Shown here piece by piece: positions 1 to 8,988 of a DNA stretch of 64,000 nt (the first letter of the stretch is position 1; the number at the start of each line of letters is the position of its first letter). Source of the DNA: Saprospirales bacterium (GTDB taxonomy: Bacteria > Bacteroidota > Bacteroidia > Chitinophagales > Saprospiraceae); the NCBI GenBank assembly GCA_016703765.1, contig JADJBL010000009.1, forward strand, positions 1 to 64,000, written 5' to 3'. The notes under the pieces were generated by a model. That model saw nothing but the letters and a program-made list of their open reading frames with translations, was not told the origin of the DNA and did no database searches. The translations under genes and the position numbers were made by a program.

Positions 1-536
1 CCCCTTCCCCTCACCTTCTTCCCCCTCCCCGTCAACGCCACATCCTCAAACGCCAGTTCCACCCCTTCCAGCCGCTCCAGCTCCGGCCGCTTGTGCGGTG
101 TGAGGATGACGAGCTGCGGTGCGCAGCGAAACAAGGCCTGCACGAGGGGGTAGAGCTGTTTTTCGGGACACAGGTGCATCGCAAAACTGCAAATGACGGC
201 GGAGTAACTGCCCTGGAGCTTGCCCTGGATCACATCCTGAAAAGACCAGGATAGGCAGGGACGGCCGAGGTTGGCCTCGAAAAGGGATTGGGTGTAGGGG
301 TCGCAGCCCTCGCTGTGGTCGAAGCCGAGCTCCCGGAGCACCAGGCTCACCTCCCCGCCGCCGCAACAGAAATCGAGGACATGCGAGTAGTCGATGCGGT
401 GGACGTTGTTGCGCAGCAATTCGCGCACCTGCGGGAAATGCGGGTTTGCATACTCCTCCCCGTGGAGCCGATAATACGCCTCGACGCCGAGTTCGCTATA
501 TAAATTGCGAATGCCTTTGGAAGTATCCCCCTTCAA
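1..536 (-). CDS. class I SAM-dependent methyltransferase, 3' end cut by window edge
   Basis: The minus strand reads openly from about 536 to base 1. It contains a Rossmann motif I of the form VLDFCCGGGEVSLVL, followed by EGCDPY and SAVICSFAMHLCPE, the usual SAM-binding and post-motif regions of small methyltransferases. The N-terminus GIRNLYSELGVEAYYRLHG is also typical of these proteins. No ATG is available: an in-frame TAG lies directly upstream of a TTG at 536-534, so TTG is the most likely start. The substrate cannot be inferred. It lies 30 bp downstream of mlaD on the same strand, and the gap consists of AACTTTTC repeat units. The C-terminus runs off the window. Confidence 0.75.
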   Translation of the reverse strand, partial: MKGDTSKGIRNLYSELGVEAYYRLHGEEYANPHFPQVRELLRNNVHRIDYSHVLDFCCGGGEVSLVLRELGFDHSEGCDPYTQSLFEANLGRPCLSWSFQDVIQGKLQGSYSAVICSFAMHLCPEKQLYPLVQALFRCAPQLVILTPHKRPELERLEGVELAFEDVALTGRGKKVRGR

Positions 537-563
537 CTATAAACTTTTCAACTTTTCAACTCT
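534..563. repeat. short-unit tandem repeat, AACTTTTC family (degenerate copy)
   Basis: Two to three AACTTTTC units (period 8 bp) fill the gap between the methyltransferase start and the mlaD stop. Only one arm is clear. The same unit recurs near 14.8, 25.0, 55.8 and 62.95 kb. Confidence 0.6.
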
Positions 564-566
564 ACG

Positions 567-1586
567 TTACTTCTCCTCGTTTGCCGGATCATCCTCGGGC
601 TTCTCGTAGGGCTTGGATTTCTTCGACAACACGGTGGTGTATCGCTTCGGATTGAGGCGAATGTCTTGCGTGAGCAGGTCAATATTGGTGAGGGTCTTGT
701 TGAGCTGGTCGTACATCTCGCGGTCCTTGACCAGCAGGCCCAGAGTGCCCTGGCCTTCCTGTATACGTGACAGCACCGAAGTGAGGTCGGCCACGGCGCC
801 GTCGATCTGCTGGAGGGTGGATTTGAGTTGGGTGACGGTGGTGTTTACGTTGCCCACCACGTCTTCCTCTTTTAAGTCGCCGCTGACGGAGGCGAGGTTG
901 TCGATCATCTTCGAGATCTGTTCGTTGTTTTTCTTCAGGTTTTCCGTGACGGAGGCGATGTTGTCGAAACTATCGTCCAGGGAGCCGTTGAGTTGGCGGG
1001 TCAGGGTGGCGGAAGCCGAGTTGAGGTTGGCCAGAATGCTTTGCAGGTCTTTTCCGCTTTTCTGCAATTCCGGATTGTCGGAAAACCGGGAGATGATGGT
1101 ATCCGTCAGCCGGGTGAGCCGGGTTTCGAGAATCGTGAGGTAGGTGTCGAGGTTGTCGGTGCCCACCATGGAGTTGAGGAAGCCCAGGGTGCGGCCTTCC
1201 AGGACTTTTCCCGCCGGAGGGCAGCTCCCGTCGATGCACTCGGCCGGAAAGACCAGTTCGATGATCCGGCCGCCCATCAGGCTGCTGGTGTGGATCTCCG
1301 CAACGGTGCCGAGCGGCACTTTAATGTCCTTGCTCACGTCCATTTCGACGATGATGCTGGTCAGGTTTTGGGGATTGAGGTACACGGCCCGCACAATGCC
1401 CACCTGGAGTCCATTGACCTGAATGGGGTTGGATTTCTTGAGCTCGTCGACGTTGTCGTATTCCGAAATAAAGATTTGAGAAGATTGCAGGATGTTGCGG
1501 CCTTTGAGGAATTCATAGCCCCATATCAACAAGGCGAGGGCGCCGGCGGTGAGAAGGCCGATTTTTGTTTCTCTGCGAATTTGCAT
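567..1586 (-). CDS. mlaD: MCE-domain lipid-transport protein (MlaD-like)
   Basis: 339 aa. An N-terminal transmembrane anchor (IGLLTAGALALLIWGYEFL, residues about 9-27) is followed by an MCE domain (about 38-115; SNPIQVNGLQVGIVRAVYL, then SSLMGGRIIELVF). A long helical coiled-coil tail (about 150-310) and a charged C-terminus follow. MCE proteins bind phospholipid between inner and outer membrane as the substrate-binding part of Mla-type ABC transporters. This length and layout match the single-MCE proteins of Bacteroidota. No mlaE/mlaF partner lies in the window. Its neighbours are envelope genes (amidase, lptD), which fits an envelope-biogenesis cluster. ATG start is clear. Confidence 0.88.
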   Translation of the reverse strand: MQIRRETKIGLLTAGALALLIWGYEFLKGRNILQSSQIFISEYDNVDELKKSNPIQVNGLQVGIVRAVYLNPQNLTSIIVEMDVSKDIKVPLGTVAEIHTSSLMGGRIIELVFPAECIDGSCPPAGKVLEGRTLGFLNSMVGTDNLDTYLTILETRLTRLTDTIISRFSDNPELQKSGKDLQSILANLNSASATLTRQLNGSLDDSFDNIASVTENLKKNNEQISKMIDNLASVSGDLKEEDVVGNVNTTVTQLKSTLQQIDGAVADLTSVLSRIQEGQGTLGLLVKDREMYDQLNKTLTNIDLLTQDIRLNPKRYTTVLSKKSKPYEKPEDDPANEEK

Positions 1587-1650
1587 AGTCGGTGGATGTA
1601 TTTAAGCGGACAAAATTGAGGCATTTTTCCAAGAAAAACGGAAAATTATT

Positions 1651-1989
1651 TCATTCGAGGGATAGCAGCTTTTTGGCCTCATCCATGCTGATCCTGGCCC
1701 CGTTTTGGTAGGCCGCGATAAAAGCGTCGGGAAAACCTTTGGCCCGAGCGTCCAGGCGGATTCTGGAAGCCTCCTGCAGGTCGCCGCCGGCTGCGATCTG
1801 GTATTTGTTCAGGCCGCTTTCGGTCACTATTTCAATGGGATAAGCCAGGGCAGCCCATTCGCCTTTTTGGGTGTCGATAAATTTGGAAGAGGCAGCCAAC
1901 TGGATTTTAAAGACAATGCCCTTAGTAGGGGCCGGGGAGGCTACAAGAGCCGGAGGTGGTGGGGGAGGAGGGGGTGGCGCGACGAGGGC
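1651..1989 (-). pseudogene. out-of-frame SPOR-type C-terminal tail of the upstream amidase
   Basis: This frame encodes a proline run (LVAPPPPPPPPPALVASPAPTKG) followed by a SPOR-like domain (FKIQLAASSKFI, then GLNKYQIAAGG, then AFIAAYQNGARI). It has no convincing start of its own. The amidase frame enters the same proline-coding, C-rich stretch at about 1950-1980 and stops at 1941. A minus-1 shift (one missing base) in that tract would fuse the two into one amidase-linker-SPOR protein, an arrangement known in Bacteroidota amidases. I therefore read this as the amidase C-terminus disconnected by an indel, not as a separate gene. Confidence 0.7.
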
Positions 1990-2948
1990 TGAACCGTGTG
2001 CGTGGCGCTAATGGTTTGCATCGAGGTGTACACCGGCGTCGGTTTTTCGGCAAAGGTCCCTTCGATCTCGGCCTTGTAATCGCCGAATGCCGAGAGGATA
2101 GCCGCCGCGACCTGCAACTGGCCTTCTTCGGAGCGCAGGTATTTTTCCTCCTGGCTGTTGCTCAAAAAACCGGCTTCGATCAGCACGCTGGGCATGGCCG
2201 TTTCGCGGAGCACCAGAAAGCCGGCCTGTTTGACGCCCCGGCTTTGCCTGTTGGCGCTTTGCACCAGGTGTTGCTCGACCTTGCCCGCAAACAGGATACT
2301 TCGGCCCAGGTAGGCATTCTGAAACATCGACATGATGATATGCGCCTCCGGCGAATTGGGGTCGTACCCATAGATCGATTCGTAATTCTCCTCGTGGAGG
2401 ACCGCCGCGTTTTCCCGCAGGGCCACCTGGAGGTTTTCCTCCATCTTGTGGGCGCCGAGCACGTAGGTCTCGCTGCCCTGCACGTGGGAGGCCCTGGAGA
2501 TGTAATTGCAATGGACGGAGATGAACAGGTCGGCCAGGCTTCGGTTGGCGATCTGGGCCCGCTCGTTCAGGGGAATAAATTCGTCGGTATTGCGGGTCAG
2601 GATGACCTCCACATCGGGATAGGTGCCGGCGACATAGGCGGCCAGTTTCTGGGCGATGCCGAGGGCGATCTCCTTTTCAAATGAATGGGCGCCGAGGCAG
2701 CCCGGGTCGTGCCCGCCGTGCCCGGGGTCGATCACGATTTTTTTTACGCCGAATCCCTTCTTGGCATACTCGCCAGGTTTGGTATTTTTGTCGGCCACCT
2801 GCAGCGCCCGGCCCTCCTGCTTCAGCGAATCGGAATAAATGTTAAATTCGGCCGCAGAAGCAGACGGAAAGGCGAGAAGCAGCGTTTGTAATGCGAATGC
2901 AATACGAAAGGTCAATGGGGAGTGGGGTCTTGGATAGGTACTTTTCAA
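1941..2948 (-). CDS. N-acetylmuramoyl-L-alanine amidase (Amidase_3), C-terminus frameshifted
   Basis: Cleaves the amide bond between N-acetylmuramic acid and the stem peptide in peptidoglycan; acts in the periplasm. A signal peptide (FRIAFALQTLLLAFPSASA) is followed by the zinc amidase core. Zinc ligands and catalytic residues are visible in VIDPGHGGHDPG (His), SFEKEIAL (Glu), SVHCNY (His) and LIEAGFLSN (catalytic Glu). The start is uncertain: TTG at 2948 gives 335 aa, while TTG at 2915 starts directly at the signal peptide; no ATG is in frame. The last roughly 20 residues (PSSRHPLLPHHLRLL) look like out-of-frame reading of a proline linker; see the SPOR tail at 1651-1989. Divergent from lptD, whose 5' region it overlaps if the longest ORF is used. 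Confidence 0.85.
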   Translation of the reverse strand: MKSTYPRPHSPLTFRIAFALQTLLLAFPSASAAEFNIYSDSLKQEGRALQVADKNTKPGEYAKKGFGVKKIVIDPGHGGHDPGCLGAHSFEKEIALGIAQKLAAYVAGTYPDVEVILTRNTDEFIPLNERAQIANRSLADLFISVHCNYISRASHVQGSETYVLGAHKMEENLQVALRENAAVLHEENYESIYGYDPNSPEAHIIMSMFQNAYLGRSILFAGKVEQHLVQSANRQSRGVKQAGFLVLRETAMPSVLIEAGFLSNSQEEKYLRSEEGQLQVAAAILSAFGDYKAEIEGTFAEKPTPVYTSMQTISATHTVQPSSRHPLLPHHLRLL

Positions 2949-3001
2949 TATTTCTTCTTTTCAACCGTACTGGCGCCACAAAAATAACGGAATTTAAGCG
3001 C

Positions 3002-5626
3002 TTGAAAGCAAAAACGAAAATTACAATTTTATTAGTATTCTGCGCCATTGGCCTGAAAGCGCAAGACACCATTCCCTTGCAGGTACCGGTGCGCCTCTCC
3101 TCTGACGCCCCGGAGGAGCCCATAGAATACGGCGCCCGCGACTCTATGGTCTGGAATCTCGAAGACCGTAAGATCTTTCTCTACGGAGCCACTACGGTGA
3201 AATATACTTCCATTTCCCTGGCCGCCGGGTTTTCGGAATTCGACTGGAGTAGCAACCTGGTCCACGCCACCGGAATTGCCGACAGCACGGGGCGCATGAC
3301 GGAAAAACCCAAGTTTTCCGACGGTTCCAACGAGTTCGAAGCCCGGGAAATGAGGTACAACTACCTGACCCACAAGGGCACCATCCTCCAGGCCTCCACC
3401 ATCCAGAACAACCTCTACGTGATCGGCGAAAAAGCCAAATTCTTCAGCGCCGGCGGAGATACGACCAAGTCGGACATCATCTACAACCAAAACGCCATCT
3501 TCACCACCTGCGACCAGGAGGTGCCCCATTTCGGCGTGCGGAGCAACAAACAAAAGGTCATTCCCAACAAACTCGCCGTGATCGGGCCCTCCCACATCGA
3601 GGTCATGGGCGTGCCCACTCCTCTTTGGCTGCCTTTCGGTTTTTTTCCTTTGAAAAGCGGAAAACAAACCGGGCTCCTCTTCCCACGCAACTACGAAAAC
3701 TCCGACGCCTGGGGCTTCGGATTGAGAAATATCGGCTGGTACTTTCCCATCAGTGACAATTTCAACCTGCAAGTCACCGGCGATGTCTATCTGAAAGGCT
3801 CCTATCGCCTCCGCACCGTCGGATCGTATGCCAAACGATACAAATACCGTGGAAATTTCACACTCGAATACGGAAACCTGCGCACGGAAGACGCCCTGGC
3901 CACCCCTTTCCGGACCGAGACCTTCAGCGTGCAGCTTGCCCACAACCAGGATTCCAAGGCCCACCCATCGCGCAGCATCGGCGGCTCGATCAATCTCCAG
4001 ACCAACAACGCCCAGAGCGTGAACTACAACGACGTGGACGCCGTCCTGAACACGGTCCTCCGCTCCAACTTCACCTACAACGAGCGCTTCCCCGGCAAGC
4101 CCTACAACCTCTCGGTGGGCTTCCAGCATACCCAGAACACCAAGACCCGGAAGATGACCATCAATTTTCCGACCTTCAACTTTCAGACCCAAACCATCTA
4201 TCCCTTCAAGCGGAAAGGCGCTCCCTCGCAGCAGCGCTGGTATGAAAAATTCGCGATTACCTACCGCGGCGAGGCCAAAGCCGAGCTGCAGACCACGGAT
4301 ACCACCCTGTTCCGCGCCGAAACCCTCGAAGACATCCAGTACGGCGCCCGCCACAAGGTCGGGACCAACGCCTCCTTCAAGTTTTTCAAGTATTTCAACT
4401 TCACGCCCAGGGCCAACTACGACGAGGTCTGGTTTCTGGAGACCAGCCAAAAGACCTTCGACCCGAGCATTGTCGTCCTCTACGACACCATCGTGGTGGA
4501 AGGGGAGACGCAGATCATCCCGAGGGATACGATCTACGGCACGGTGCTCGACTCCACGGTGTTCGGGTTTAAGCCGCTGCGAAAATTCGATGCCGGCTTC
4601 AATGTGGACACGAAATTGTTCGGCACGGTGCTCTTCCGCAAAGGCCCCCTCCGCGGGCTGCGGCATACCATGACGCCCAGCATCGGGTTCAATTTTTCGC
4701 CCGATTACACCAATCCGACCTGGGGCTATTTCAAGAGCGTGCAGCAGGACGTCCGTTTTCCCGATTCGCTGGTCGACTACACCATTTTCGGCGAAGGCCT
4801 TTACGCCGGCGACCGCCCTTCCGCGACCGGCCGACAGATGGCGCTGACCTACGGGATCGGCAATTTTTTCGAGGCAAAAATGTTTTCGAAAAGGGATTCC
4901 ACGACCAAAAACGTGCGCATCATCCGCAGCCTGGGCATCAACGGCAACTACAACTTCGCGGCCGATTCGCTGCGCTTCAGTCCTATTTCAATAAACGCCA
5001 ACACCGCCTTGTTCAAGGACGTGGTGAGCGTGCTGTTCAACTCCAGTTGGGATCCCTACGAGGTCGACGCTAAAAACCGGCGGATCGACCGATTTGTCTG
5101 GGATACCCGCGGCAGGCCCCTTCGCTTCGTCGACGCCCGCCTGAGCCTGTCCACCAGCCTGACTGTCAAGACGATCCGCGGCTGGTTCGATCGGGAAAAG
5201 GGCAAGACCCCGATCATCCAGGCCGGTACGGCGCCTGTCGCGTCCAATGGTTTTTGGGAATTGCTCGACCGCTTCAACATCCGCTACAACCTGGTTATCC
5301 AGGGCAGAGGCCTGACCGACAAGGACACGATCTTCCTCGCCACCAACACCATCACCTTCAACGGCTCTGTGCCGCTCACGCCCAACTGGGACGTGCAAGT
5401 GGGGAGCATGGGTTATGATTTTGTCAGAAAAGATTTCACCTACCCCTCGCTCTCCGTCGCCCGCGACCTGCACTGCTGGGAGATGGGCGTGAGTTGGCAG
5501 CCCACCCGTAGTACCTACGCCTTCTTCATCCGCGTAGACCCCGGCTCGGTGTTCGATTTTATCAACCTGCCTTATCAGAAGGGGAATCAGGACACGATAT
5601 TTAGCGGGGGATTTGGGGGTTTTTGA
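3002..5626 (+). CDS. lptD: LPS-assembly outer-membrane protein LptD (OstA family)
   Basis: Outer-membrane beta-barrel that inserts lipopolysaccharide into the outer leaflet. After a signal peptide (KITILLVFCAIGLKAQ) comes an OstA/LptA-like N-terminal jellyroll (about residues 30-170 of the mature part; MVWNLEDRKIFLYGATTVKY), then a long region rich in alternating aromatic/polar beta strands ending at GFGGF, with the C-terminal aromatic residue usual for barrels. At about 875 aa it is in the normal range for Bacteroidota LptD. The ORF opens at ATG 2891, but that would overlap the divergent amidase and put a non-signal segment in front; TTG 3002 places the signal peptide at the N-terminus. Start is therefore inferred. 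Its stop abuts the stop of the convergent M43 gene with no gap. Confidence 0.88.
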   Translation: MKAKTKITILLVFCAIGLKAQDTIPLQVPVRLSSDAPEEPIEYGARDSMVWNLEDRKIFLYGATTVKYTSISLAAGFSEFDWSSNLVHATGIADSTGRMTEKPKFSDGSNEFEAREMRYNYLTHKGTILQASTIQNNLYVIGEKAKFFSAGGDTTKSDIIYNQNAIFTTCDQEVPHFGVRSNKQKVIPNKLAVIGPSHIEVMGVPTPLWLPFGFFPLKSGKQTGLLFPRNYENSDAWGFGLRNIGWYFPISDNFNLQVTGDVYLKGSYRLRTVGSYAKRYKYRGNFTLEYGNLRTEDALATPFRTETFSVQLAHNQDSKAHPSRSIGGSINLQTNNAQSVNYNDVDAVLNTVLRSNFTYNERFPGKPYNLSVGFQHTQNTKTRKMTINFPTFNFQTQTIYPFKRKGAPSQQRWYEKFAITYRGEAKAELQTTDTTLFRAETLEDIQYGARHKVGTNASFKFFKYFNFTPRANYDEVWFLETSQKTFDPSIVVLYDTIVVEGETQIIPRDTIYGTVLDSTVFGFKPLRKFDAGFNVDTKLFGTVLFRKGPLRGLRHTMTPSIGFNFSPDYTNPTWGYFKSVQQDVRFPDSLVDYTIFGEGLYAGDRPSATGRQMALTYGIGNFFEAKMFSKRDSTTKNVRIIRSLGINGNYNFAADSLRFSPISINANTALFKDVVSVLFNSSWDPYEVDAKNRRIDRFVWDTRGRPLRFVDARLSLSTSLTVKTIRGWFDREKGKTPIIQAGTAPVASNGFWELLDRFNIRYNLVIQGRGLTDKDTIFLATNTITFNGSVPLTPNWDVQVGSMGYDFVRKDFTYPSLSVARDLHCWEMGVSWQPTRSTYAFFIRVDPGSVFDFINLPYQKGNQDTIFSGGFGGF

Positions 5627-6850
5627 TCACCTGATCAACACCCACTTCCTCGCAATCACCCCTCCTCCCTGCTCCACCCTCACCCAATACACGCCATCCG
5701 CAAAAGATGTCGGAACTACCCACGGATAGGGCTGGTTGGCCGGTATGTCCAATTCCTGCAATAACCTGCCCATGGCGTCGAAAATAGCCAATTGGCAATT
5801 TACGCCCTCCCGGCCCCTGCATTCGAAAACCAGCTCGCCGGGGGAAGGGTTTGGCTCGATGGAAACCCCTACCAGGCTGGTGGGCATATTGCCCGTGCCG
5901 GAAGACTCGCAGCCCAGACTCATGCTCAGCTCCGATCGCGGACCGCTGAGCGTGGCCTGCAGGCGGAGCTTTTGCCCGGGGGTGAATTGGGCCAGGCAGG
6001 CGTCGTCGGTGTAGTACATGTAATTGGTGTACATATCGAGGGAGCCGCAAGTCGCTTGGAGGGTCGATGGGCATTCCTGGAGGTAACTCTCCGAGGTTTG
6101 GGGCGTATCGGCTACCTCGTCGTCGCCGTCGCAGTCGGGGAAATCGCTGCCCCAGGGGTGGTAGAGGTTGAGGTAATGTCCCACCTCGTGCACCGTCGTG
6201 CGCCCCAGGTTGTACGGCGCGGAGCCGGAAGCCAGGCCCGTGGTGCCGAAATACCGGGGGTCGATGACCACGCCGTCCTCCGGCAGGGGCACCGTGCCGG
6301 GGAAGGAGGCTCTGCCCACCACATTTTCGCCCATGTCGGCCACCCAGATATTGAGGTAGTGGAGGGGATCCCAGGCGTCGGCCCCGTCCTTGGCCAGGTA
6401 ATGCACGTCGGTGGAAAGGCCGATATTGTCCTTGTCCGTCTGGTTGCGCGTGATGCCGATGCTGGAATGCCCTTCCGGATCCCTCGACGCAAGGCAAAAC
6501 TCGATCTCGGTGTCGGCGATGAGGTTTTGAAATACGGAAGGAATGATGTTCAGGTTGTCGTTTTCGGCCCGGTAGTCTGCGTTCAAAACCAGCAGCTGCG
6601 ACTCGATCTGTTCCTGGGAAATATTCTGTTGCTCTGTCTGATAAACGACGTGAACCACCACCGGAATGGTGATGAGGGTTCGGGTCTGCAAGGGGAAATT
6701 ATTGGAAATGTGTTCCGATCCCTGTGCCAGCTCTGGATATTCTCTGGCATACATCTCCCTGAATAGGTCGGCCCCGCAGTGGGGCGAGGCCTGGGAGAAG
6801 AGCCAAATGGGCAGCAGGCTCAGCAATCCGGGAAGTATGGCTCTTTTCAT
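5627..6850 (-). CDS. secreted M43 (pappalysin-like) zinc metalloprotease with T9SS sorting domain
   Basis: About 407 aa. Signal peptide (MKRAILPGLLSLLPIWLFSQ), then a pappalysin-type catalytic domain with zinc motif HEVGHYLNLYH; the third His is present, and Asn replaces the usual Gly at position 8. A downstream Met-turn region reads TNYMYYTDDACLAQFTPGQ. The upstream VVVHVVYQ strand and FCLASRDPEG segment are typical of this family. The last about 80 residues (IEPNPSPGELVFE, MGRLLQELDI, DGVYWVRVEQ, ARKWVLIR) form a T9SS type A sorting domain, so it should be exported by the type IX system and processed at the surface. ATG 6850 is chosen over TTG 6856 because it starts the signal peptide. Substrate unknown. 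Confidence 0.88.
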   Translation of the reverse strand: MKRAILPGLLSLLPIWLFSQASPHCGADLFREMYAREYPELAQGSEHISNNFPLQTRTLITIPVVVHVVYQTEQQNISQEQIESQLLVLNADYRAENDNLNIIPSVFQNLIADTEIEFCLASRDPEGHSSIGITRNQTDKDNIGLSTDVHYLAKDGADAWDPLHYLNIWVADMGENVVGRASFPGTVPLPEDGVVIDPRYFGTTGLASGSAPYNLGRTTVHEVGHYLNLYHPWGSDFPDCDGDDEVADTPQTSESYLQECPSTLQATCGSLDMYTNYMYYTDDACLAQFTPGQKLRLQATLSGPRSELSMSLGCESSGTGNMPTSLVGVSIEPNPSPGELVFECRGREGVNCQLAIFDAMGRLLQELDIPANQPYPWVVPTSFADGVYWVRVEQGGGVIARKWVLIR

Positions 6851-6997
6851 CGACAAAGGGAAAAGTACAATAACGGAAATGTTGCGGAAAAATGCAACCG
6901 CAAAGACGAGTCATGCGAATAAACCCGGGGCCCCCCTCCTCATTCAGGGAGGAGCATTTGTGCTGAAAATCAGTTTATTAACACTTTTTGCAAGAGT

Positions 6998-7885
6998 TTA
7001 AATGCTTGAAATCCTTAACCCAAAACTCTCCTCAGGGGCGGGGGTCCGCCCCAATCCCCAAACCATCAAAAACTGCAACATCATCATCCCGTCCAACAAG
7101 CCGGAAAAGTAATAGTCGTGCCGCACCCGCCGGGCAAAGAGGATCAACAGGAAGGAGATACCCGCGGAAATGGCCAGTCCCGTCAAAACTCCGTTAGAAT
7201 AAGTATTTAACGCGGCAAACGCCATCATCGCCGCCAGCAGGAGAAAGGCAAGAACGATGGAAGGTTTTACACCCAGAGCCCCCGGGATGGTTTTTACCCC
7301 CGTATGCCGGTCTATTTCCAGGTCGCGGATATCGAAAGGGATGACCAGGGCAAAAATAAAGGCAAACCGTTCCAGCCCCATCAAGAGGACGCTCCGGCTG
7401 TGATCGGCCTGCAACTCGGCGGCGGGCAGCCATACGGTGATCCAGGACCACACGGCGGCGAGCAGGAAAATTTTCAGAAAATGAAGGTCGCGAAGCCTTT
7501 TTCCCGAACTGCTTAACGGCAGGGCATAACCCAACGCGATCATACAGGGGAGGGCGAGCATCCATTGCATGCGGAAGGGAAACTGGAGAAAGAAGGCCAG
7601 GGCGCCGGTTAACCCCAGGGCCGCATAAACCCGGAGATGCCCCTTTCGCTCGGCCATGACCTTATGCCTTCCCTCGGCGGTGAATGCCGCCAGCCGATCC
7701 AGGCCGGCGATCCGGTGCAGGGCGTAGAGGGAAAGGGCGCCGAAGAAGGCGAAGCCGGCGGCCGGAGTGAGTTCGACCTTTCCGCTCAGCAGGTAATGGG
7801 TTTGCACCACCTGCGCCAGGGCGTTGAGCGCAATCCAGACATTGCTGTAAAACAACCAATCGGCGATTTTTACGCCCTTCGTCAA
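6998..7885 (-). CDS. UbiA-like prenyltransferase-family membrane protein
   Basis: 295 aa with about eight hydrophobic segments. The second Asp-rich motif of UbiA proteins is clear (IRDLEIDRHTGVKTIPGALG). The first NDxxD motif is not: the equivalent loop reads LYALHRIAGLDRL. It may therefore be a divergent or catalytically altered UbiA member. UbiA enzymes transfer prenyl groups to aromatic or other acceptors in the membrane; the substrate here cannot be assigned. The TTG start (7885) overlaps the TGA of the upstream M42 gene as TTGA, so the two are probably translationally coupled and co-transcribed. Confidence 0.7.
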   Translation of the reverse strand: MTKGVKIADWLFYSNVWIALNALAQVVQTHYLLSGKVELTPAAGFAFFGALSLYALHRIAGLDRLAAFTAEGRHKVMAERKGHLRVYAALGLTGALAFFLQFPFRMQWMLALPCMIALGYALPLSSSGKRLRDLHFLKIFLLAAVWSWITVWLPAAELQADHSRSVLLMGLERFAFIFALVIPFDIRDLEIDRHTGVKTIPGALGVKPSIVLAFLLLAAMMAFAALNTYSNGVLTGLAISAGISFLLILFARRVRHDYYFSGLLDGMMMLQFLMVWGLGRTPAPEESFGLRISSI

Positions 7886-8976
7886 AAGTATTTAAAGTTG
7901 TGACCGGCTTGGATCTTCTTCAGCGATTCGTAGATCAGGCGGATGAGGTTTTCCACGTCGTCGCGGTGCGCCATTTCCACCGTGGTATGCATGTATCGCA
8001 GGGGCAGGGAGATCAGCACGGAAGGAACCCCGCCGTTGGAATAGGCGAATGCGTCGGTATCCGTGCCCGTGGAACGGGAAGCGGCTTCGCGCTGAAATGG
8101 GATTTCGTGCTCCTGCGCCGTATTCATGACCAGGTCGAGGAGGATGTTGTGCACCGCCGGAGCGTAAGTCACCGAAGGGCCGAGGCCCGCCTTGATGTCG
8201 CCGGTTTCTTTTTTATTGATGAGGGGCGTATTGGTGTCGTGGGTCACATCCGTGATGATGGCCACGTTGGGCTTGATCGTATGGGCGATCATTTCGGCGC
8301 CCCGCAATCCGATCTCTTCCTGCACCGCGTTGACGATGTAGAGGGAGAAGGGGAGTTCGGTCTTGTTTTCGTGGATCAGCCTCGCTACTTCGGCCACGCA
8401 GAAGCCGCCCATTCGGTTGTCGAGGGCCCTGCCCACGAAAAAGCGGTTGTTGAGGATGATCATCTCGTCTTCGTAAGTGATGACGCAACCCACGTGGATA
8501 CCCATGGCCAGCACCTCGTCCTTGTCCTTGGCGCCCACGTCGATGAAGATGTTTTCCAGTTTGGGGCTGATCTTCGAATCGTCGCCTTTCCGGATATGGA
8601 TGGCCGGCCAGCCGAAGACCCCTTTGACAATGCCTCCTTTGGTGTGGATATTCACCCGTTTGGAGGGGGCGATCATGTGGTCGGAACCGCCGTTGCGGAT
8701 CACGTTGATGAAGCCGTCGTCGGAGATGTAATTCACAAACCAGGATATCTCGTCGGCATGCCCTTCGATCACCACTCTATAGTCCTTGCCCGGGTTGATG
8801 ATCCCGTAGGCGGAGCCGTAGTTGTCGATGTGCCATTCGTGGATATAGGGTTTGATGTAATCCAGCCAGACCTTTTGGCCGGCCGACTCATAACCGGTCG
8901 GCGAAGCGTTGTTGAGGTATCTTTGTAGAAAAGCTTCGGAGTTGGAATTTAGAATCGGCATGTCGTTGGTTATCAT
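7882..8976 (-). CDS. M42 family metallo-aminopeptidase
   Basis: 364 aa, normal for M42 (tetrahedral TET aminopeptidases; often named endoglucanase M or glutamyl aminopeptidase). Dinuclear metal ligands and catalytic residues are recognisable: VIEGHADEISW (His/Asp), GRALDNRMGG (bridging Asp), AVQEEIGLRGA (catalytic Glu-Glu), ITDVTHD (Asp), and LRYMHTTVEM (His near the C-terminus). Cytoplasmic peptide trimming is the family role. It lies 12 bp downstream of pyrE on the same strand and overlaps the UbiA-like gene by 4 bp, so pyrE, M42 and UbiA-like form a likely operon. ATG start. Confidence 0.9.
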   Translation of the reverse strand: MITNDMPILNSNSEAFLQRYLNNASPTGYESAGQKVWLDYIKPYIHEWHIDNYGSAYGIINPGKDYRVVIEGHADEISWFVNYISDDGFINVIRNGGSDHMIAPSKRVNIHTKGGIVKGVFGWPAIHIRKGDDSKISPKLENIFIDVGAKDKDEVLAMGIHVGCVITYEDEMIILNNRFFVGRALDNRMGGFCVAEVARLIHENKTELPFSLYIVNAVQEEIGLRGAEMIAHTIKPNVAIITDVTHDTNTPLINKKETGDIKAGLGPSVTYAPAVHNILLDLVMNTAQEHEIPFQREAASRSTGTDTDAFAYSNGGVPSVLISLPLRYMHTTVEMAHRDDVENLIRLIYESLKKIQAGHNFKYF

Positions 8977-8988
8977 TTGGGTTGGGAA

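Noticed and set aside
1945-1985. Programmed -1 frameshift joining amidase and SPOR tail
   Set aside because: The C-rich tract has no proper X-XXY-YYZ site in frame; single-base loss in a G/C run is more likely.
3032-4666. 544-aa open frame on the minus strand opposite lptD
   Set aside because: Exact antisense of a clear lptD frame; low-complexity Gly/Val/Glu-rich translation typical of shadow frames in high-GC genes.
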